Below, one piece after another: positions 1-5,426 of a DNA stretch of 9,733 nt. The translations under genes and the position numbers were made by a program. This DNA comes from an uncultured Collinsella sp. (GTDB lineage Bacteria > Actinomycetota > Coriobacteriia > Coriobacteriales > Coriobacteriaceae). Within the stretch, counting starts at the first letter, position 1; each line of letters begins with the position of its first letter. Location: contig URTD01000062.1 of NCBI GenBank assembly GCA_900550735.1, positions 1 through 9,733 of the forward strand, in the 5' to 3' direction. The notes beneath the pieces are model-generated. The model did no database searches and was not told where the DNA came from. It worked only from the letters and a program-made list of their open reading frames with translations.

Positions 1-106
1 AGCCGAGCTCCTTGACCAGACGGTCGACGGCGTTCTCGTTCTCCTCTGCCAGCTGAAGCTGTGCCAGCTCCTCGTCGGTGAGCTGTTCTTCCTTGTTTTC
101 TGCCAT
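1..106 (-). CDS. Unidentified acidic protein, N-terminal 35 residues only
   Basis: Only the first 35 codons are inside the window; the gene runs off the left edge. The start ATG (106..104) is preceded by AAGAGG at a suitable distance, and it begins 15 nt after the stop of the membrane-protein gene, so it is probably the next gene of the same operon. The visible N-terminus begins MAENKEEQLTDEELAQLQLA. It is very acidic and Gln/Glu-rich, has no signal peptide or membrane segment, and is probably helical. I do not recognise a family from this fragment. It is called as a real gene because of the good ribosome-binding site, the operon spacing and the unbroken frame. Confidence 0.7.
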   Translation of the reverse strand, partial: MAENKEEQLTDEELAQLQLAEENENAVDRLVKELG

Positions 107-121
107 AGTTACCTCTTCTTA

Positions 122-550
122 CTATTTCTTAGCGTGCTTGCCAGCACCCTTGCTGTCATCGGTGACCGAGATGAGCTGTCGGTCGGCCGCGCCATTGCGG
201 CGTGCGCGGCGACGCTCCTCGGCATCGCCCGCGTCGGCGGCGGCGCGGTGGGCCTTGTTGACGTTAAAGACCTCGTCGTGCTTGCGCCACGGACCGACGG
301 ACTCGCCAAAGCTCATCTTAAGGCCGGCGATAAAGCCGCCGAGCCAGCCGATCGGCGCAAACTGCACCAGCGGGAACAGCGAGAACACCCAGGTCAGCAG
401 GACGACTGCCGCCGCCCCTGCAAAGTTGGCGATCCAGTAGTCGCGCTTGGTGATCACGCGCTTTTCGCACGCCCACTGGCCGCACAAAAAGCCGATGTAG
501 ATCGCAAAGAGAAAGAGCACCAGCGCGAGCACCACGAACGTCCAGCTCAT
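122..550 (-). CDS. Small membrane protein, three predicted spans, basic C-terminal tail
   Basis: A 142-aa protein of unknown function. Three hydrophobic segments are visible at about residues 4-24, 38-58 and 64-79. A cytoplasm-like hydrophilic tail of about 60 residues follows, rich in Arg, Lys and Ala (EERRRARRNG near 111-120). The ATG at 550 was chosen because GGGGAG lies 8 nt upstream and the gene then starts 5 nt after the stop of the preceding reductase gene. An in-frame ATG at 586 would overlap the His-rich tail of that gene and lacks such a site. The tight spacing argues for translational coupling with the reductase, so a shared role is possible, but no motif shows what it does. No family was recognised. 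Confidence 0.75.
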   Translation of the reverse strand: MSWTFVVLALVLFLFAIYIGFLCGQWACEKRVITKRDYWIANFAGAAAVVLLTWVFSLFPLVQFAPIGWLGGFIAGLKMSFGESVGPWRKHDEVFNVNKAHRAAADAGDAEERRRARRNGAADRQLISVTDDSKGAGKHAKK

Positions 551-555
551 GGGCG

Positions 556-1635
556 CTACTCCCCGTGATGGTGGCCGCAGCAGCACTCGTGGCCATCATC
601 ATGGCCGTGGCCGCCGCAGCACTCGTGGTCCTCGCCATGGTGGTGGCCGCAACCGCACTCGTGGTCGTCGCCGTGCTCGCCGCAACCGCAGCCGCCCTCG
701 TGAGCACCGTGCTCTTCGGGACGATACTGCGACCAATCCAGACCGGCGGCGATGGCGTCAGCCTCCTCCTTGTAGAGGACCGTGATGGCCTGGGTGCCCA
801 GCTTGGCGCCACCGATGGCGTCGAGCATGTCGTAGAGCGTAAAGGCGACGTCGGCGCCGGGCAGCGCAAGCTCGCGATCGTCGGCATAGGCGAGCGCCAA
901 GCGCAGGTCCTTGATGAAGTGCTCGACCATAAAGCCGGGCTTGTAGTCGCCGTCGAGCGCCTTGGGAGCCAGGCTCTCCATGGCGCCGGACTTGCCGGTA
1001 CCGCCCAGGATCATCTGTCGGGTCTTCTCCACGTCAAGGCCGCTCAGCTCGGCAAATGCCATGGCGTCTGCCATGCCGACCATGCAGGCGCCCAGCGACA
1101 CCTGGTTGGCGAGCTTGGCAGCCTGGCCCTTGCCGGCGCCGTCGAAGCAGCAGATGTTTGCCGCAAAGGTGGAAAGGATATCGCGGACCGGCGCAATGTC
1201 GTTCTCGGTAGCGCCAACGATAGCCGTGAGCGTTCCGGCGATAGCACCCGACTCGCCGCCGGTGACGGGGCAGTCAAACGCCATGCGACCAGAAACCTGG
1301 GCGGCCTCGGCAATGTCGCGCGCCAGCTCGGGCGAGCTCGTGGTGAGGTCGATCAAGACCGCGCCCGGCTTGGTGCACGCGAGCAGACCGTCACCCGCCA
1401 GGTAGAGCTCCTCGACCTCGGAGGGATAACCCACCATGGTAAAGACAACGTCGGCGTTCGCCGCGGCATCTGCCGGCGTATCAGCCCAGACGGCGCCGCG
1501 CTCAACGAGCGCTGCAGCCTTGGACTTGGTGCGGTTATTGACCGTGACGGAATAGCCGGCGTCCAGAATGTGGCCGGCGATGGGGGCACCCATGATTCCG
1601 GTGCCGATAAATGCGACGGAGAGCTTGTTTGCCAT
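556..1635 (-). CDS. 3-hydroxyisobutyrate dehydrogenase-family reductase with His/Cys-rich C-terminal tail
   Basis: A 359-aa NAD(P)-dependent beta-hydroxyacid dehydrogenase, the group that includes 3-hydroxyisobutyrate dehydrogenase and tartronate semialdehyde reductase (GarR). Seen in sequence: the dinucleotide-binding GTGIMG (11-16); NNRT at 33-36, where the Arg suggests NADP(H) preference (inference); substrate loop DCPVTGG (121-127); the catalytic-lysine segment GKGQAAKLANQ with K174 and N177; and KDL at 242-244. The core ends near residue 306, the usual family length. A 53-residue tail (307-359) follows with 14 His and 9 Cys, a feature not expected in this family and likely to bind metal (inference). 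The start ATG is preceded by GGAAAGG. It lies 98 nt after the degV-family gene with no visible terminator between, and 5 nt before the membrane-protein gene. The exact substrate cannot be read from the sequence. Confidence 0.9.
   Translation of the reverse strand: MANKLSVAFIGTGIMGAPIAGHILDAGYSVTVNNRTKSKAAALVERGAVWADTPADAAANADVVFTMVGYPSEVEELYLAGDGLLACTKPGAVLIDLTTSSPELARDIAEAAQVSGRMAFDCPVTGGESGAIAGTLTAIVGATENDIAPVRDILSTFAANICCFDGAGKGQAAKLANQVSLGACMVGMADAMAFAELSGLDVEKTRQMILGGTGKSGAMESLAPKALDGDYKPGFMVEHFIKDLRLALAYADDRELALPGADVAFTLYDMLDAIGGAKLGTQAITVLYKEEADAIAAGLDWSQYRPEEHGAHEGGCGCGEHGDDHECGCGHHHGEDHECCGGHGHDDGHECCCGHHHGE
559..663 (-). repeat. Three tandem 12-codon repeats encoding HEC-x(2)-G-H-x-H units
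   Basis: The end of the reductase gene contains three in-frame tandem repeats of 12, 12 and 11 codons: HECGCGHHHGED, HECCGGHGHDDG and HECCCGHHHGE (residues 325-359). A degenerate copy (HEGGCGCGEHGDD) lies just before. At the DNA level the 36-bp periodicity shows as recurring gccgcagcactcgtgg-like strings on the plus strand. Repeat expansion or contraction between strains would be expected here. Confidence 0.85.
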
Positions 1636-1733
1636 GAAACCTTTCCTTTTGGGTTGGGTGTTGTTACCAGGTTGAATACTCGATGCCAGCGTTTCGGCCG
1701 TGACTTGAGGGCACTTGCAGCCGCAGCGCCTGT

Positions 1734-2687
1734 CTACTCACCGCGCACACGGCGCGCGATGCGGTCGGAAAGCGAGGCTTTCTCGGCGCGATTCTTGCCC
1801 CAAAACGCGCAGGCCACCATGCCGGGGCCCACGTGCGAGCCGATGGTGGGACCGACGGAACTACGGATGATGGTGACGTCGGCGCAGCCTTCCTCCTTGC
1901 GGATGGCGGCCTCGAGCCAATCACCGTCCTTCTCGGCATCGGCCGTCATAATGGCGATGGGCATGGTGCGATCGGGCACGTAGTTCTCGCGGAACGACTT
2001 GAGGATGGACTTGAGCGCCTTCTTGCGGCCGCGGTTGACGCCGATCAGCGACAGCGAGCCGGCCAGGTCGTAGGACAGCTCGGGTTTGACGTCGAGCTTT
2101 GCCGTGAGCTGTGCCGCCGCGGGCGGAATGCGGCCGCCGGCAGCCAGCGCGTCAAAGCTCTCGAGCGTAAAGTAGCCGTGGACATAGGTCTTTGCCTCGT
2201 TTGCCCAATCGACCAGCTGCTTGGCGGTCAGTCCCGCCGAGCGTTGACGGACGGCCTCGAGCGCCAAGAGCGCGCCGGTCGCGCAGGGCAGAGCGTTGTC
2301 GACCACGTAGAGCTCAAAGTTGGGATACTCGGCGCGCACGGCATCTGCCGCCTGGCACGCGGAGTTGTAGCTCGACGACAGCGCCGAGGTAAAGCACAGG
2401 TAGACCGTGGGCGTGCCTTCTTTGGCGCACTCGGTAAAGAACTCGATATAGCGACCGAGCGACACGGCGGAGGTAGACACGCGAGCGCCGGCGCGCATGC
2501 GGTCGTAGAACTCCTTAGGGCTCATGCTCGACCAGATATCGTCCGTGCGCTCCTCGCCATCGATAATGAAGGGGAAACCCAGGATATCGACATCGAGGTT
2601 CGCGGCGACCTCGGGGCTAAAGTCGCAGCAGGTATCGACGACGATGCGGCAACGGTCCGAATGGCCGGTAGATGCAGCCTTGTCCAT
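1734..2687 (-). CDS. DegV-family (FakB-like) fatty-acid-binding protein
   Basis: A 317-aa DegV-family protein. Characterised members (FakB) bind a fatty acid and present it to the FakA kinase for phosphorylation and entry into phospholipid synthesis. Family motifs in order: VVDTCCDF (D18-T19-x-x-D22), STSAVS (71-76), the S-S-x-Y-x-S region at about 101-109, the GGRI turn (184-187), and IGSHVGPG (282-289), whose His is typical of the lipid head-group pocket. The frame opens with TTG at 2690, but the adjacent ATG at 2687 has AAGGAG 8 nt upstream and is preferred. No fakA is in the window. An intrinsic terminator lies immediately upstream, leaving almost no room for a private promoter (see findings). 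It is likely the first gene of an operon with the reductase downstream. Confidence 0.9.
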   Translation of the reverse strand: MDKAASTGHSDRCRIVVDTCCDFSPEVAANLDVDILGFPFIIDGEERTDDIWSSMSPKEFYDRMRAGARVSTSAVSLGRYIEFFTECAKEGTPTVYLCFTSALSSSYNSACQAADAVRAEYPNFELYVVDNALPCATGALLALEAVRQRSAGLTAKQLVDWANEAKTYVHGYFTLESFDALAAGGRIPPAAAQLTAKLDVKPELSYDLAGSLSLIGVNRGRKKALKSILKSFRENYVPDRTMPIAIMTADAEKDGDWLEAAIRKEEGCADVTIIRSSVGPTIGSHVGPGMVACAFWGKNRAEKASLSDRIARRVRGE

Positions 2688-2705
2688 CAAAGCGACTCCT
2701 TACGT

Positions 2706-2737
2706 AAAAAGGCGGCCATCCGCATGGGATGGCCGCC
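2706..2737 (-). terminator. Intrinsic terminator after hpf
   Basis: On the minus strand a perfect 11-bp stem (GGCGGCCATCC / GGATGGCCGCC) with a 5-nt loop is followed at once by TTTTT. It lies about 30 nt after the hpf stop codon and ends only 19 nt before the ATG of the DegV-family gene. Confidence 0.9.
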
Positions 2738-2740
2738 AAC

Positions 2741-2762
2741 CGTTAACTCATGCAAGTTAACG
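2741..2762. repeat. Perfect 8-bp inverted repeat between hpf stop and its terminator
   Basis: CGTTAACT and AGTTAACG are separated by 6 nt (catgca). It begins 4 nt after the hpf stop codon and sits directly before the terminator stem. It is AT-rich and palindromic, so it could be an operator for the downstream DegV-family gene or a weak second hairpin in the hpf mRNA end. Function unknown. Confidence 0.55.
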
Positions 2763-2766
2763 TATT

Positions 2767-3351
2767 TTACTCGTCAAGTGTTTCGATGCGGGGCTTGATG
2801 ATGCCATATCCACCATTCTTACGGTGATACACCACATTGATAAGGCCGGTCGTCGCGTTCTCGAACACGTAGAAGTCGTGGCCCAGCAGATCGGTCTGCA
2901 CCAGCGCCTGCTCCTCAGTCATCGGGGTGACGTCGATAACCTTCTCGCGGACGAGCAGGTCGTCGTCCTCCTCGGGCAGCAGCAGGTCGGCCAGATCCTC
3001 GACGCGCTCGACCGGCGCGACATCCGCTGCGCTGGCACCGCCCTGGCGGTTGTCCACGACCTTGGTCTTGAACTTGCGCAGCTGGCGGGTGACCTTATCG
3101 GCGGAGAGGTCGATGGCGGCGTACATATCCGCACCGTGCTCGGCAACGCGAATCACCGAACCGCGGGCACGAACCGTAACCTCGACGATTGCCGGGTTGG
3201 GGTTCGAGGGGTTCTTCTCATAGCGAAGTACAACGTCGACCGTCATGGGCTCGATATCGAAAACCTTGAGCGCCTCGCCGATCTTCTCATCCACATGCGC
3301 ACGCAGAGCATCGGTTACCGTCGTCTTGCGTCCAGAAACCTTGATATCCAT
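2767..3351 (-). CDS. hpf: Ribosome hibernation promoting factor, long form
   Basis: A 194-aa long-form HPF, which binds 70S ribosomes in stationary phase or stress and pairs them into inactive 100S dimers. The N-terminal S30AE domain (about 1-100) begins MDIKVSGRKTTVTDALRAHV and ends in the basic helix DKVTRQLRKFKTKV. A linker rich in Asp and Glu (about 102-132) follows. The C-terminal dimerisation domain (about 135-190) contains VIDVTPMTEEQAL, LGHDFYVFENATTG and NVVYHRKNGGYGIIKPR, matching the usual PMxxEEA / LGHxFxVF / GxYGxI pattern. ATG 3351 was chosen because TTGGAG lies 6 nt upstream and the homologous domain begins right there; a longer frame to 3411 adds 20 unrelated residues. It is probably a monocistronic unit: a terminator lies upstream (end of the lipoprotein gene) and another downstream. 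Confidence 0.95.
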   Translation of the reverse strand: MDIKVSGRKTTVTDALRAHVDEKIGEALKVFDIEPMTVDVVLRYEKNPSNPNPAIVEVTVRARGSVIRVAEHGADMYAAIDLSADKVTRQLRKFKTKVVDNRQGGASAADVAPVERVEDLADLLLPEEDDDLLVREKVIDVTPMTEEQALVQTDLLGHDFYVFENATTGLINVVYHRKNGGYGIIKPRIETLDE

Positions 3352-3472
3352 ACGTGGCTCCAATCTGCCTCGGGGACTTACTGTACTGGCTATGTACCCA
3401 TTGCCGTGCATTTAATCACGCGGATTCCCAAAGACCCGAATAACGATTGCTTGATACCGCATACCGAAGTCT

Positions 3473-3496
3473 CGCACTTTTCTGTGGCAAAGTGCG
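3473..3496. promoter_or_regulatory. hpf: 8-bp inverted repeat in the hpf upstream region
   Basis: On the minus strand CGCACTTT and AAAGTGCG flank an 8-nt spacer (GCCACAGA), about 122 nt before the hpf start and just downstream of a TATAGC hexamer. It could be an operator or a leader hairpin controlling hpf. The arms are perfect, but the role is inference. Confidence 0.45.
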
Positions 3497-3568
3497 CTAT
3501 AGGAGGGAGCCAACAGCTTTGTATTTGGTCCCGAAAATTGGCTTTGACCTGCTTGTTTTATTGGGATG

Positions 3569-3602
3569 AAAAAGCCGGGCTCCCCCATCGGGGAAGCCCG
3601 GC
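3569..3602 (-). terminator. Intrinsic terminator of the solute-binding lipoprotein gene
   Basis: Read on the minus strand: GCCGGGCT pairs with AGCCCGGC, then one mismatch, 4 further C-G pairs and a 3-nt loop, followed directly by TTTTT. It lies about 67 nt after the lipoprotein stop codon and upstream of hpf. Confidence 0.9.
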
Positions 3603-3668
3603 AGTGCGTGTTGAAACCGTGAAGAGGTGTCCTTTCCAACGTATAGGAGACACCACCCCTAGCAATAA

Positions 3669-4694
3669 CTAGCTATTGAGTTTGTTAATGTCGTCGTCGG
3701 TGATGGTGGCTTCCTGGCTGGACGATTTGTCCTCGGAGGATGCGGTCTCATTGTTGGAATCGGAGGACTCGCTGCCGGAGGACGTGGTCTCACTGGACTC
3801 AGAGTCGCCCGGCTGCACGTTAGCGCCCGAAACCGTCTTAGTGGTGAGGTCGTAGGGCATCGTGCCATACCATACGCAGTGGACTGCCTCGAGCGTACCG
3901 TCGACCGTGATGCCGTCGAGGGCATCGCTCACGGCACGGCACAGTTCGTCATTGGACGAGAGGCCCGCAACACCAAGCGTCGAGGGCGCCTCGAGCGCAC
4001 CGACATAGGAGACCTCGCTCATCAGGCGTGCAAGGTAGCCGCCGGCCGTGGAGTCGCAGACCACATAGTCGACCTCGCCGGACTCGAGCGCCTCAAAGCA
4101 CTCGTTGATGTTGGAGTAGGTCTTTTGGTTGGCGGTGATGCTCTGCTTAGCAAGCGCCTCCTGCGAGGCCGAGGACATCTGAATACCCAGAGTAGACGTG
4201 TTAAGGGTATCGGTGGAAACGCTTAGCGACCCACCATCGCTGGTTTTACCGAACACGGAAGCGGCATCGTACAGGCAGGTGCCGAGCGAGCTAACGTCCC
4301 CGGCCGTGGAGTTGATCTCGCCGATAAAGATATCGGCCTTTTTGTCGCCGAGCGCGGAACCTGCCGAGGACGCATCGACAAAGGCGACCTTAAGGCCCAT
4401 GCGGCTTGCGAGGGCGCGGGCGGCGTCGACCGCATATCCCGTGAGCTCGCCGTCGGCGCCCTGCATGGCCTGCGGCGCATCGGAAGTATCGAGGGCGACC
4501 GTCAGGGTTCCGGGAGTGACCAGGGCATCGTCCGACACCGCCGGCGTGACGGTCTCGTACTCGATCTGGTCGATCGTGGGAGTCGTGAACGTAGACAGCG
4601 GGTTGAACGCGCATCCGCTCAGGCCCAAAACGGCGATGACCGCTGCGGTCCCAGCACCTAACCGAGCCGCGTGCATCAAGCTGCCCCTCACCAT
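3669..4694 (-). CDS. Extracellular solute-binding lipoprotein (SBP family 3-like) with Ser-rich tail
   Basis: A 341-aa exported lipoprotein. A signal peptide ends in lipobox LSGC with the lipidated Cys at 28. Residues about 61-279 resemble the periplasmic-binding-protein family 3: GTLTVALDTSDAPQAM opens it, then GELTGYAVDAARALASRMG, and the second lobe contains ECFEALESGEVDYVVCDS. The usual amino-acid-binding segment (T-x-x-R after the first lobe) is not evident; GEINSTAGDVSSLG stands there instead, so the ligand is uncertain. The tail (about 289-341) is Ser/Glu/Asp-rich low complexity. Five cysteines in the mature domain could form disulfides. No transporter permease or ATPase is adjacent. 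Starts at ATG 4694 (AGGG 8 nt upstream) and ATG 4676 (better GAGGGG site) are both possible; each keeps a valid signal peptide. The frame stays open to 5075, but that stretch lacks a ribosome-binding site and coding bias. Confidence 0.85.
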   Translation of the reverse strand: MVRGSLMHAARLGAGTAAVIAVLGLSGCAFNPLSTFTTPTIDQIEYETVTPAVSDDALVTPGTLTVALDTSDAPQAMQGADGELTGYAVDAARALASRMGLKVAFVDASSAGSALGDKKADIFIGEINSTAGDVSSLGTCLYDAASVFGKTSDGGSLSVSTDTLNTSTLGIQMSSASQEALAKQSITANQKTYSNINECFEALESGEVDYVVCDSTAGGYLARLMSEVSYVGALEAPSTLGVAGLSSNDELCRAVSDALDGITVDGTLEAVHCVWYGTMPYDLTTKTVSGANVQPGDSESSETTSSGSESSDSNNETASSEDKSSSQEATITDDDINKLNS

Positions 4695-4928
4695 GTCCAC
4701 TACCCTGCCTTCTGTGTCGTATACGATCCGTGCGTTGCGCGGAATATCAGGTTGTTCCCACCAGCTGACCTGGTATTTGACCCCACACTTGCGCACCGGG
4801 GTGTTTGCTCGGGAGGCCGCAGCCACCTTCACGACTGGCCCGCTCGCCCGCGAGGCGGTATTGCCCCAAAGAAAGTAGAACGGACGGTGCGGCTTACATC
4901 TAGGACGCGCCATGATCGCGCCGCGCGC

Positions 4929-4962
4929 ACGCGGTCGCTTACGTGGATCCCTTTGACCGCGT
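4929..4962. repeat. 8-bp inverted repeat in the lipoprotein leader
   Basis: ACGCGGTC and GACCGCGT are perfect arms separated by 18 nt. It lies about 60 nt downstream of the predicted transcription start for the lipoprotein gene, so it would form a stem in the 5' leader. Function unknown. Confidence 0.45.
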
Positions 4963-5025
4963 CTGTCTTGGACTAGGACGGGCATTTCGTCCGTCCGCAA
5001 CCACAGCCTGGCAGGAACGTAGCGC

Positions 5026-5054
5026 ATTATAGCTAAGTTCAAGCTAAAGTTTAA
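5026..5054 (-). promoter_or_regulatory. Candidate sigma70-type promoter for the lipoprotein gene
   Basis: On the minus strand a perfect -10 hexamer TATAAT (5031-5026) is preceded, 17 nt upstream, by TTAAAC (5054-5049), a 3/6 match to the -35 consensus. The start point would fall near 5019, giving an unusually long leader of about 325 nt. The weak -35 together with the overlapping repeats suggests an activated or regulated promoter (inference). Confidence 0.5.
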
Positions 5055-5055
5055 G
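5032..5055 (-). promoter_or_regulatory. Imperfect tandem repeat in the promoter spacer, possible operator
   Basis: Read on the minus strand: CTTAAACTTTAGC is followed at once by CTTGAACTTAGC, two near-identical 12-13-nt units about one helical turn apart, filling the space between the -35 and -10 of the lipoprotein promoter. Direct repeats placed this way are typical of transcription-factor binding sites; the factor is unknown. Confidence 0.45.
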
Positions 5056-5126
5056 GTTAGGGGCGTTATTCGCATCGCGAGTACAGATTTCGCAGGTCGG
5101 AGCGGGCTATTCGTGCCCCTATGAAG

Positions 5127-5155
5127 CCCGGAGCTCCCCTACGGGGAGCTCCGGG
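5127..5155 (-). terminator. Strong GC-rich hairpin, probable terminator after the nuclease-like gene
   Basis: A perfect 13-bp stem (CCCGGAGCTCCCC / GGGGAGCTCCGGG) with a 3-nt loop. On the minus strand it is followed only by CTTCAT, so the U-tract is poor. Its shape resembles the clear terminator at 3569-3602. It sits between the inverted-repeat element and the lipoprotein promoter, where the upstream transcript should end. Confidence 0.5.
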
Positions 5156-5174
5156 GCACCCGTCTCAGGGTGCC
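5155..5174. repeat. 7-bp inverted repeat abutting the GC-rich hairpin
   Basis: GGCACCC and GGGTGCC flank a 6-nt loop. It shares one base with the edge of the 13-bp hairpin and ends one base before the AT-rich inverted-repeat element. On the minus strand it lies between the two and could act with the hairpin as a tandem terminator. Confidence 0.5.
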
Positions 5175-5175
5175 G

Positions 5176-5392
5176 TGGCCAAAAAATAGCAAATATGAGT
5201 ACTGTTACCAATTTAGTAGCAGGAGTTTTTGGCTCTGCAAGCTGTTTTCACGCTCTATTACGTCAGATTGATGCCAGGATATTCCACATTTGTTTAATAA
5301 CTTTCTAATTTACGCCATCTTCAAGTCCCAAAATCCCTGATTTTGCTGTTACTGAATTTATAGCAGTACTCATATTTACTATATTTTGGCCA
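5176..5392. mobile_element. MITE-like AT-rich element with 47-bp imperfect terminal inverted repeats
   Basis: The left arm (5176-5222) and the reverse complement of the right arm (5346-5392) agree at 40 of 47 positions. The outer 29 bases, from TGGCCAAAA to AAATATGAGTACTG, agree at 27 of 29. Similarity continues weakly inward with an offset of about 11 nt. The element is about 217 bp and about 35% G+C by hand count, clearly lower than the surrounding genes. Inside, CAAAATC-cct-GATTTTG (5329-5345) makes a small perfect hairpin. There is no open reading frame and no obvious target-site duplication. It may be a non-autonomous mobile element, or alternatively a long structured RNA or paired regulator sites. 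The structure is seen directly; its mobility is inference. Confidence 0.6.
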
Positions 5393-5426
5393 GAGCATAT
5401 ATCCAACCCCCTGTTTCAGAGCATTG

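Larger units (their letters stand above)
3352..3668. other. Gene-free 317-nt region between lipoprotein gene and hpf
   Basis: No credible gene on either strand. It holds the terminator of the lipoprotein gene (3569-3602), an 8-bp inverted repeat (3473-3496) and presumably the hpf promoter. TATAGC occurs just upstream of the inverted repeat on the minus strand, but without a convincing -35 partner, so no promoter is called. The short open frames here (such as 3412-3639 minus) lack ribosome-binding sites and coding character. Confidence 0.7.
4695..5426. other. Gene-free 732-nt region upstream of the lipoprotein gene
   Basis: No credible gene on either strand. In transcription order (minus strand) it holds: 34 nt after the nuclease-like gene, the AT-rich inverted-repeat element (5392-5176); two GC-rich hairpins (5174-5155 and 5155-5127); a TATAAT promoter with overlapping direct repeats (about 5055-5026); and a GC-rich leader of about 325 nt before the lipoprotein start. 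The leader includes an 8-bp stem (4962-4929) and twice carries CGTCCTAG. It stays open in the lipoprotein frame, but its third-base composition is unlike the neighbouring genes. Confidence 0.7.

Noticed and set aside
559..717. 36-bp tandem repeats as a possible CRISPR or direct-repeat array
   Set aside because: The repeats are contiguous, in frame and without spacers; they are protein-coding repeats.
1636..1733. Possible terminator or promoter between the DegV-family gene and the reductase gene
   Set aside because: No stem with a U-tract and no paired promoter hexamers were found, so the genes are treated as one operon.
565..1983. Long plus-strand open frame (472 codons)
   Set aside because: It lies antisense to the reductase and DegV-family genes. 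It is a composition shadow of high-G+C codons, with no ribosome-binding site and no recognisable domain.
2763..2785. TTGACG near the hpf stop (minus strand) as a -35 box for the DegV-family gene
   Set aside because: No -10-like hexamer occurs 16-18 nt downstream.
4695..5075. N-terminal extension of the lipoprotein frame (127 extra codons)
   Set aside because: Its ATG at 4913 has no Shine-Dalgarno, third-base composition is not gene-like, and a signal peptide with lipobox starts properly at 4694 or 4676. A promoter within it also argues for a leader.
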